Source of the DNA: Desulfobacteraceae bacterium
GTDB taxonomy: Bacteria > Desulfobacterota > Desulfobacteria > Desulfobacterales > Desulfobacteraceae
Length of the DNA: 39,310 nt
Reading direction: 5' to 3'
Assembly (NCBI GenBank): GCA_022712835.1
Contig: JAFLJU010000432.1
Span: forward strand, 1-39,310
The notes below the pieces were generated by a model. That model made no database searches and was not told the DNA's origin. It saw only the letters and a list, made by a program, of their open reading frames with translations. The position numbers and the translations under genes were made by a program. This document shows, piece by piece, positions 33,214 to 39,310 of the stretch. How positions within the stretch are numbered: the stretch's first letter is position 1; each line of letters opens with the position of its first letter.

Positions 33214-34316
33214 AAATAAAAAGGCTTTTCATGGATATGGATCTTGCCTTGGACGATGAGATTGAATACCTGATCTCAAAGGTTAAGCTTACCCCGGAAA
33301 TGGTGACAGATTCCCAACCGGTATATGATCTGATCAATGGAGATATTGATCCTATACTAGCGGCAAAATCTATTCTTTATATCACCCGGAACAAAGGGGC
33401 TATTATCAGGAAATGTCCTGGCACAAGCCATTACACCTGCTGCGATTACACCATTTTACATACCGGAACATTTTGTACAATGGACTGTTCTTATTGTATT
33501 CTCCAGGCCTATTTCCATCCCCCGGTTCTCCAGTATTTTGCGGGCCTTGACAATTTTCGTCTGCCTCTGAAACATACCTTTGCCCAAAACAAAATTTTCC
33601 GCATCGGCACAGGTGAATATACCGATTCCCTGATATGGGAAAACATTAGCCAGGGACCAAAGTTTTTGGTCAACACCTTTGCCAATCAATCCAACAGCCT
33701 TTTGGAGTTAAAAACCAAAACCGTGAATGTGGAATCGCTTCTGGATTTGGACCACAATGGAAAAACCGTGCTGGCATGGTCCGTCAACACCCCGGAAATC
33801 ATCCGTTCCGAAGAAAAGGGAACGGCTGCCCTTTTATCCAGGCTTGAAACAGCAAAACGTTGTGAATCAAAGGGATATAAACTGGCCTTTCATTTTGATC
33901 CCCTGATCATTTATGAAGGGTGTGAAGATGCTTATAAAAACGTCGTTCATGAGATTTTCTCCCATGTCAGAGCAGAGAGTATTGTCTGGATCAGCATCGG
34001 TACCTTTAGGTTCATGCCCCAACTCAAATCAATCGTTGAGCAGCGGTTTCCCTCTTCCACCATCCCCTATGGAGAATTCATCCTGGGTCTTGATAATAAA
34101 ATGAGATACTTCAAGCCATTAAGAATACATCTATATAAAACGATCATTGATATGATTCACGAATATGCCCCCCATGTTTTTGTTTATTTTTGTATGGAGG
34201 ATGAAGAGGTTTGGGAACAATGTATGGGGTTTTTCCCAAAAAAAGAAGGAGAACTGGGCCATCTACTGGATAAAAGTGCAGCGGCCCACTGTAAATTAAA
34301 CACCTCATTTCTGTAA
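33210..34316 (+). CDS. Spore-photoproduct-lyase-like radical SAM protein
   Basis: A 368-residue radical SAM protein. The [4Fe-4S]/SAM motif is CX3CX2C at Cys89, Cys93 and Cys96 (CTMDCSYC, followed by ILQAYF), preceded by the family-typical KCPGTSHYTCCDY with three further cysteines (69, 77, 78). The pattern around residues 130-141 (FRIGTGEYTDSL) aligns with the segment of Bacillus SplB that carries the hydrogen-donor Cys141, but no cysteine is present here. It is thus SPL-like rather than a proven thymine-dimer repair enzyme. Later segments (AWSVNTPEIIRSEEKGTAAL, HFDPLI, VWISIGTFRFMP) fit the TIM barrel. It is coupled to the ParB-like gene by an ATGA overlap. Substrate unknown; a DNA or nucleic-acid substrate is suggested by both families but is inference. 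Confidence 0.82.
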   Translation: MKIKRLFMDMDLALDDEIEYLISKVKLTPEMVTDSQPVYDLINGDIDPILAAKSILYITRNKGAIIRKCPGTSHYTCCDYTILHTGTFCTMDCSYCILQAYFHPPVLQYFAGLDNFRLPLKHTFAQNKIFRIGTGEYTDSLIWENISQGPKFLVNTFANQSNSLLELKTKTVNVESLLDLDHNGKTVLAWSVNTPEIIRSEEKGTAALLSRLETAKRCESKGYKLAFHFDPLIIYEGCEDAYKNVVHEIFSHVRAESIVWISIGTFRFMPQLKSIVEQRFPSSTIPYGEFILGLDNKMRYFKPLRIHLYKTIIDMIHEYAPHVFVYFCMEDEEVWEQCMGFFPKKEGELGHLLDKSAAAHCKLNTSFL

Positions 34317-34387
34317 ATTTTAAGATCCATTTCCTTAAGTTAGGGACTTAGGTGTTTGATCAAGGAAAAGGATGAAATAATTTTTTT

Positions 34388-34490
34388 AAAAATGCCGTAC
34401 ACCCCAAATAATGGTGGACCAATTTAAAAAGAGGACAAAGAATCATGGCTGATCTTTGTCCTCTTTTTTTTGTGATAGACCGGCATTTTA
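34388..34490. repeat. Outer inverted repeat enclosing the terminator
   Basis: AAAAATGCCG (34388-34397) and CGGCATTTTA (34481-34490) are complementary over nine or ten bases and bracket the terminator hairpin symmetrically. They could extend it into a two-tier cruciform-like structure. No coding function is seen in the 201-base gap. Confidence 0.5.
34426..34471. terminator. Strong, probably bidirectional rho-independent terminator
   Basis: AAAAA + GAGGACAAAGA (34431-34441) pairs perfectly with TCTTTGTCCTC (34453-34463) + T-run (34464-34471) around an 11-base loop. The A-run on the left makes it work for minus-strand transcripts too. It lies between the convergent SPL-like and EF-G-like genes. 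Confidence 0.92.
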
Positions 34491-34517
34491 CGCCTGATGG
34501 TCTTGTATTTTAAAGAT

Positions 34518-36587
34518 TTAGGCTTTTTTCTCTGCATTCACCCGTTCGATTATTTTCTGGGAAAGATCAGCCGGCACTTCGTCATAATGTTCAAATTCCA
34601 TACTGAAGGAACCACGGCCACCGGTTATGGATCTTAAGTCAGGGGCATACCGAAGGATTTCCGACATAGGAACAAGGGCGTTGATGATCTGTTTATCATC
34701 TTCAGTATCCATACCCAACACCCGACCCCGTCTGGAATTCATGTCCCCCATGATGTCTCCCGTTGAATCTTCAGGGACTTTCACAGACACCCTCATCACA
34801 GGTTCCAGCAAAACGGCTCTGGCATCTTTAGCGGCATTCTTAAAGGCAATGGAACCGGCTGTTTTAAATGCCATTTCAGAAGAGTCAACCGAATGGTAGG
34901 AGCCAAAATCCAAGGTAACCCTGAAATCAACACAGGGAAAACCGGCCAGAATACCGGTTGCAGAACTTTCTCTCACACCCGCCTCAACCGCCGGAATATA
35001 GTTTTTGGGAATAGCGCCCCCCACAACTTTATCAACAAACTCAAACCCGCTGCCCTTGGGAAGCGGTTCAAGAACGATCCAGCAATCGCCAAATTGACCA
35101 TGGCCGCCCGATTGTTTCTTATGCTTACCCTGGACACGGATTTTTTTCTTGAAGGTTTCTCTGTAGGCCACCTTGGGTGTAGCGATTTCCATGGCCACAT
35201 TAAATTTTCTTAAAATTTTGTCTGCTGTGGTTTCGATGTGAACCAATCCGCGACCTGAAAGAATCGTCTGTTTGGTTTCTTCCTCTCTCTTAAGTTGAAG
35301 GCCGGTATCTTCTTCTAAAATTTTTCGGATGGCTTCGTGGATTTTGTCTTCGTCATTTTTGGATTTCGGAGAAATGGCAAAGGAAATAACCGGCGGCATG
35401 GGAGCCGGAGCGGGAATTTGAATTTCTTTACCCCCTGTCAGTGTATCTCCTGTCAAGGTGTTTTTGAGTTTGGCAACGGCCACAATAGACCCTGGAAGTG
35501 CACTGGTGATGGTTTTTTGTTCTTTTCCGACAATTTCCAATAGCTGAGAAAATCGTTCCTTAGAATCCTTGGTGACATTTATTATATTTCCTTCCTTGCC
35601 CAGGGTTCCGGAAATGACCCTGAAAAGAGAAAGTCGCCCGGCATAGGGGTCTATGATGGTGGCAAAAACAAACCCGCAGAACTCTGCATCGGGGTCAGGA
35701 GAAATCATCACAGCATCACCATTGGCATCTGTTGCAGTCCAATCCCCCCGATCCAGGGGAGAGGGCATGAAATCATTGATAAAATTAAAGACGGTATCAA
35801 TGCCGATCATTTTGGTGGCAGAGGTACAAATGGCCGGATAGAACTGGGCATCCAAAACCCCTTGGCGGAATGTGATCTTAATTTCATCTTCGGTAATTTC
35901 ATCACCTTCCAGATATTTTTCAAGAAGATCATCATTGAGTTCAGCAATATTTTCAATGAATTCTTCCTTTGCCAATGCCATTTCATCAGCCATGTCAGCT
36001 GGAATATCAATTCTTTTGGCTTTGCCATCGTCATCATATTCATAGGCCTGTCCGGAAATGATATTGACGATTCCTTTAAAATCATCTTCCTGACCAATGG
36101 GATAACAGATGGGAATTATTTTCTTTTTAAGGGCTGAATTGCAATCTGTAATACAGGGATCAAAATCAGATCTTTCCCGGTCCAGCTTATTGACAATAAC
36201 CAATCCGGGTAAATTATATTCGAGGGCACAGGCACCGGCTTCTTCTGTCATGGCAGATGGCCCGCCAACCCCGTCGATGACAAAAACCATGCTATCTGCC
36301 ACGGGAATACAGGTTTTAGCAGCAGAGAAGAAATTTTGATCACCCGGAGTATCCATCAACGTAATCGTATGTTTGTTGTGGGTATATTTAATAAAAGAGG
36401 TATTAATACTCTGTTGTTTTTTGGTTTCTTCAGGTTGGAAATCCATAACCGTATTGCCATCTTCCACTTTTCCGAGTCGGTCGGTAACCCCGGCTTTAAA
36501 AAGCATAGCCTCAGCAAGAGTTGTCTTGCCTGCACCCCCATGGCCTGCCAGAGCCACATTTCTCATGGTTTTGATTTCTTCGCTCAT
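34518..36587 (-). CDS. Elongation factor G-like translational GTPase (EF-G paralogue)
   Basis: A 689-residue translational GTPase related to EF-G. It has all five EF-G domains: the G domain with GHGGAGKTT (P loop), DTPGD (G3), NKLDRERSDF (G4), then domain II, domain III, domain IV with KQSGGHGQFGDCWI, and a C-terminal domain V (MGDMNSRRGRVLGMD). Two features separate it from housekeeping EF-G: the P loop differs from the usual AHIDAGKTT, and the catalytic His of PGH is Asp (Asp83). It therefore belongs with the EF-G-like/FusA2 group; whether it translocates ribosomes or acts in recycling or stress is unknown. ATG 36587 is preceded by AAAGGAG; an open frame starting 18 bases earlier contains that ribosome binding site and is not used. 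No str operon genes are nearby. Confidence 0.9.
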   Translation of the reverse strand: MSEEIKTMRNVALAGHGGAGKTTLAEAMLFKAGVTDRLGKVEDGNTVMDFQPEETKKQQSINTSFIKYTHNKHTITLMDTPGDQNFFSAAKTCIPVADSMVFVIDGVGGPSAMTEEAGACALEYNLPGLVIVNKLDRERSDFDPCITDCNSALKKKIIPICYPIGQEDDFKGIVNIISGQAYEYDDDGKAKRIDIPADMADEMALAKEEFIENIAELNDDLLEKYLEGDEITEDEIKITFRQGVLDAQFYPAICTSATKMIGIDTVFNFINDFMPSPLDRGDWTATDANGDAVMISPDPDAEFCGFVFATIIDPYAGRLSLFRVISGTLGKEGNIINVTKDSKERFSQLLEIVGKEQKTITSALPGSIVAVAKLKNTLTGDTLTGGKEIQIPAPAPMPPVISFAISPKSKNDEDKIHEAIRKILEEDTGLQLKREEETKQTILSGRGLVHIETTADKILRKFNVAMEIATPKVAYRETFKKKIRVQGKHKKQSGGHGQFGDCWIVLEPLPKGSGFEFVDKVVGGAIPKNYIPAVEAGVRESSATGILAGFPCVDFRVTLDFGSYHSVDSSEMAFKTAGSIAFKNAAKDARAVLLEPVMRVSVKVPEDSTGDIMGDMNSRRGRVLGMDTEDDKQIINALVPMSEILRYAPDLRSITGGRGSFSMEFEHYDEVPADLSQKIIERVNAEKKA

Positions 36588-36618
36588 TACTGCTCCTTTC
36601 AACAATTAAATTAATAAT

Positions 36619-36646
36619 ATTCAAATAATAAAATTCAAATAATAGT
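36619..36646. repeat. 14-bp tandem repeat between tlyA and the EF-G-like gene
   Basis: Two near-identical AT-rich units with the core ATTCAAATAATA at 36619-36632 and 36633-36646, in the 60-base gap just downstream of tlyA and upstream of the EF-G-like gene. They could contribute to the promoter of the EF-G-like gene but I see no clear hexamers. Confidence 0.6.
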
Positions 36647-36647
36647 G

Positions 36648-37394
36648 TTATATTGTCTTTTTATGAAACGTAAGGGATAAAATAAATTCCTCGTTTCCTT
36701 TGGGTCCCAGAATAGGGGAGGGCACCACATCATTGAGCGCATATCCCCTGTCTTTGAAAAAAGATTGAATGTCTCGAACCACCTTTTTCCTGATTTCCGG
36801 ATCCTTTACAACACCACCCTTGCCAACGTTTTCCTTTCCTGCTTCAAATTGGGGTTTGATCAGTGCCAACACCCAGGTATCTTCCCGCATAAATTTTTCA
36901 GCAGCAGGGATCACTGTTTTAAGTGAGATAAAAGAAGTATCTGCCACCACCATATCCACTTGTTCATTTATTGTTTCATAGGCCAGATGCCGGATATTAC
37001 TCCGTTCGATGACCACGACCCTTTCGTCCTGCCTCAATTTCCAGTCCAGCTGTCCGTATCCCACATCCACGGCATATACTTTTTTTGCCCCGAATTGAAG
37101 CAGACAATCGGTAAATCCGCCAGTGGATGCGCCAATATCGAGACATATAAGATTCTTCACACATATGGGAAAAGATTTCAAGGCTTTTTCAAGTTTAAGT
37201 CCCCCCCGACTGACATAAGGATGGTCAGCCTGCTTAACCAGGATGGGGGACAAAGGGTCCACAAGACAACCGGGCTTGTCTACCACCCGGTCATTGACCA
37301 AAACCTTTCCAGCCATGATCATGGCTTTTGCCCGCTGACGTGACACAATCAAGCCTTTATCGACCAGAACCAAGTCCAGCCTTTGTTTAAGCAT
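36648..37394 (-). CDS. tlyA: TlyA-family rRNA (cytidine-2'-O) methyltransferase
   Basis: Methylates the 2'-OH of cytidine in rRNA (in mycobacteria, 16S C1409 and 23S C1920); the hemolysin label comes from an early observation. The 248-residue protein has an N-terminal S4 RNA-binding domain (about 1-60; KQRLDLVLVDKGLIVSRQRAKAMIMAGKVLVN), a conserved YVSRGGLKLEKAL linker, and an FtsJ/RrmJ-type methyltransferase domain with LDIGASTGGFTDCLL (SAM loop), AVDVGYGQLDWKLR and ADTSFISLKTV, ending PSPILGPKGNEEFIL. ATG 37392-37394 overlaps the dxs stop by eight bases, so it is coupled to dxs; dxs-tlyA is a widespread bacterial pair. The type (TlyA I or II) cannot be fixed by eye. Confidence 0.94.
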   Translation of the reverse strand: MLKQRLDLVLVDKGLIVSRQRAKAMIMAGKVLVNDRVVDKPGCLVDPLSPILVKQADHPYVSRGGLKLEKALKSFPICVKNLICLDIGASTGGFTDCLLQFGAKKVYAVDVGYGQLDWKLRQDERVVVIERSNIRHLAYETINEQVDMVVADTSFISLKTVIPAAEKFMREDTWVLALIKPQFEAGKENVGKGGVVKDPEIRKKVVRDIQSFFKDRGYALNDVVPSPILGPKGNEEFILSLTFHKKTI

Positions 37395-39310
37395 CTTTTA
37401 GGCTTCCCTCGGACCCAGGCAAACCAGGATTTACCAAATCGGGATTTGCCAAACCGGAACCCGCTAAAACGATGGCTGCCGCAACGATGGCTGCCGTATC
37501 CACGCCATACTCTGTTTTTAATAAGTTCTGGGGACCATGCTCCACAAATTTGTTATCAATTCCGATTCGCTTGAATTTCAGGTCAAATATTTCGTTATCT
37601 GCATACATTTCCAGGATGGCTGATCCAAATCCACCCGCCAGCATATGCTCCTCCACGGTAATGATTTTTTTAATTTTGCTAGCTTTTTCTAGAAAAAGTG
37701 TTGTATCAAGTGGTTTTACAAACCGGGCATTAATGACCATGGCATAAATGCCCTTGCTGGCCAACTCTTTGGCGGCGACAATTGCCTCATAAACTGACTG
37801 ACCAATGGCAATGATCATAATATCCTCCAATTGTCCATCCCTGTCCCATTCCTGGACCACTTGAGCCCGGCCAATTTGAAGCGGTTGAACTTCTCTCTGG
37901 ATCTCAACGCCCTGACCCTTCCCCCTGGGGTATCTCAGGGCAATGGGACCATCGTGATTGATGGCGGTCAAAAGCATCCTGGCAAGTTCGTTCTCGTCCA
38001 TTGGGGACATGATGGTCATATTGGGCATGCTTCTTAAAAATGAAAAATCAAACAAACCATGGTGGGTGGGACCATCTTCTCCCACAATCCCGCCCCGGTC
38101 AATGGCAAAAACCACCGGGTGGGCGTCAATACACACATCGTGAAGGATCTGGTCATAGGCCCGCTGGAGAAAGGTGGAATAGATCGCCACAACAGGTTTT
38201 GCCCCTTTGGAAGCAAGGCCTGCGGAAAAAGTAACTGCATGCTGTTCGGCAATGCCCACATCAATAAATCGATCTTTATAAATTTCTGAAAATTCGGTTA
38301 ATCCAGTTCCTTCAGGCATTGCAGCCGTAACCGCTACAATTTTTTCATTGGTTTTGGCAAAGCGCACCATATGGGATCCAAACACCTGGGTGTAGGATGG
38401 ACAAGAATCTGATTTTTTACAGCTTTTACCTGTATCAACCTCAAACGATCCCACTCCGTGAAAATAAACCGGGTTTTTTTCCGCAGGCGGATACCCTTTC
38501 CCCTTGATGGTGGTCACATGGAGAAGCACGGGGGAGTCAGGATTTTTAATATTGGTCAGAATATCGATCAAATGATCCAGGTTATGGCCATTAATGGGAC
38601 CAAAATAATCAAAATTAAAGGCTTCGAACAGCATCCCCGGGGTGACAAATGTTTTAAAGGATTCTTCCCAGCGCTTGGCAATCTGGTACATGTCATCACC
38701 GATCTTGGGCAGGGATTTTAAAAACACCCCAAACTGATTTCGCATATTCTGAAGATATTTGGCCGATAGAGTCCGGCTCAGATAGGAGGAAAGCGCTCCC
38801 ACATTAGCGGAAATGGACATGTCATTGTCATTGAGGATCACAATGAGTTTTCGTTTCAAATCACCTGCCTGGTTCAACCCTTCATAGGCCAACCCTGCGG
38901 TTAATGAGCCGTCACCGATGACAGAAATAACATCAGAATCATCCTGATTCAGGTGTTTGGCATAACAGATCCCAAGACCTGCTGAAATGGAGGTGGATGA
39001 ATGGCCCACGGTAAACCCGTCATAGGGACTCTCCTTGATTTTTGTAAACCCTGAAATTCCTTTGTACTGACGCAGGGTATCAAAGGCCTGGTTTCTTCCG
39101 GTGAGAAGTTTATGGGCATACGCCTGGTGTCCCACATCCCAAATCAGCGTGTCCTTGGGAAGATCAAATACGTAATGAATGGCCAGGGTGAGTTCAACGG
39201 CTCCCAGACTTGAAGCAAGATGACCGCCGTTTTTGGAAACCACCTCAATGATTCTGTTTCGGATTTCTTGTGCCAGCAAAGGCAGCTCATCACGTGATAA
39301 TTTTTTTATG
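37387..39310 (-). CDS. dxs: 1-deoxy-D-xylulose-5-phosphate synthase (5' end outside window)
   Basis: Condenses pyruvate with glyceraldehyde 3-phosphate, using thiamine diphosphate, in the first step of the MEP isoprenoid pathway. The frame stays open to the right edge and reads a typical Dxs start region (KKLSRDELPLLAQEIRN), so the true start lies beyond base 39310. Motifs: GHLASSLGAVELT with the active-site region, DVGHQAYAHKLLTGR, GDGSLTAGLAYEGLNQAGDLK...ILNDNDMSIS (ThDP/Mg site), EQHAVTFSAGLASKG, YDQILHDVC and DRGGIVGEDGPTHHG. The C-terminal 40 residues are unusual: after the last transketolase-C strand the protein ends in Ala/Ile and Gly-Asn-Pro repeats encoded by 15-bp tandem repeats. 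tlyA overlaps the stop. Confidence 0.96.
   Translation of the reverse strand, partial: IKKLSRDELPLLAQEIRNRIIEVVSKNGGHLASSLGAVELTLAIHYVFDLPKDTLIWDVGHQAYAHKLLTGRNQAFDTLRQYKGISGFTKIKESPYDGFTVGHSSTSISAGLGICYAKHLNQDDSDVISVIGDGSLTAGLAYEGLNQAGDLKRKLIVILNDNDMSISANVGALSSYLSRTLSAKYLQNMRNQFGVFLKSLPKIGDDMYQIAKRWEESFKTFVTPGMLFEAFNFDYFGPINGHNLDHLIDILTNIKNPDSPVLLHVTTIKGKGYPPAEKNPVYFHGVGSFEVDTGKSCKKSDSCPSYTQVFGSHMVRFAKTNEKIVAVTAAMPEGTGLTEFSEIYKDRFIDVGIAEQHAVTFSAGLASKGAKPVVAIYSTFLQRAYDQILHDVCIDAHPVVFAIDRGGIVGEDGPTHHGLFDFSFLRSMPNMTIMSPMDENELARMLLTAINHDGPIALRYPRGKGQGVEIQREVQPLQIGRAQVVQEWDRDGQLEDIMIIAIGQSVYEAIVAAKELASKGIYAMVINARFVKPLDTTLFLEKASKIKKIITVEEHMLAGGFGSAILEMYADNEIFDLKFKRIGIDNKFVEHGPQNLLKTEYGVDTAAIVAAAIVLAGSGLANPDLVNPGLPGSEGSLKDA
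37421..37497. repeat. Two 15-bp tandem repeat sets in the dxs 3' end
   Basis: A first set of three related units at 37421-37435, 37436-37450 and 37451-37465 (core GGATTT/CC pattern) and a second set of two nearly identical units, AACGATGGCTGCCG(C/T), at 37468-37482 and 37483-37497. Both are in phase with dxs and encode the repetitive Dxs C terminus. Confidence 0.75.

Noticed and set aside
33474..33497. Calling the radical SAM gene spore photoproduct lyase (splB)
   Set aside because: No cysteine in the block equivalent to the SplB hydrogen donor, and no sporulation context.

Overview
The window is a dense stretch of a Gram-negative bacterial chromosome of moderate GC and looks like core genome. 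The gene families and their order point to a deltaproteobacterium of the Desulfobacterales (Desulfobacteraceae-like): LpxI-type lipid A synthesis, a combined lysS-lolC-lolD-bamA-ompH-lpx block, a DHH-CBS-CBS-nucleotidyltransferase fusion, and a spore-photoproduct-lyase-like radical SAM gene in a non-spore-former context. The lineage is inferred from gene content, not from a search. I see no rRNA or tRNA genes, CRISPR arrays, insertion sequences or prophage genes. Both edge genes, a CLC chloride channel/transporter on the left and dxs on the right, run out of the window.

Layout. 1-1743: CLC protein with C-terminal CBS domains. 1791-3057 (minus): a MarR-type regulator overlapping truA. 3557-5469 (plus): argJ and an RsuA/RluB-type pseudouridine synthase, whose 3' end overlaps trpS; trpS and the nucleotidyltransferase fusion lie on the minus strand (5453-9205). 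9337-11869: pilC and a PilS-like histidine kinase. 12022-22678: an envelope block of lysS, lolC, lolD, bamA, ompH/skp, lpxD, lpxA, lpxI and lpxB, covering lipoprotein release, outer-membrane protein insertion and the early lipid A steps. 22810-24051: a CorC/HlyC-type CBS membrane protein.

24115-29253 is a complete shikimate-to-prephenate operon: pheA, aroE, aroA, aroK, aroC. In front of it I read an undisguised transcription attenuator: a consensus -35 box, an 18-codon leader peptide with four consecutive Phe codons plus two Tyr and one Trp, and a leader RNA with mutually exclusive 1:2, 2:3 (antiterminator) and 3:4 (terminator) pairings. This is the best-supported regulatory find in the window and would let charged tRNA-Phe levels control the whole pathway.

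29243-31115 (minus): a 104-residue protein of unknown function and a TolC-family outer-membrane protein. 31347-34316 (plus): purC translationally coupled to an uncharacterised pair, a ParB-like domain protein and an SPL-like radical SAM protein. The radical SAM protein keeps the CX3CX2C cluster motif but appears to lack the hydrogen-donor cysteine of true spore photoproduct lyase. A strong, probably bidirectional terminator follows. 34518-39310 (minus): an EF-G-like GTPase with an altered PGH motif, tlyA, and dxs.

A theme across the window is short tandem duplication. In-frame 15- or 18-bp repeats sit inside truA, aroA and dxs, a shorter one lies in lpxB, and near-perfect duplications span or follow the stop codons of clc and bamA. 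They add short peptide repeats to essential enzymes without breaking the frame.
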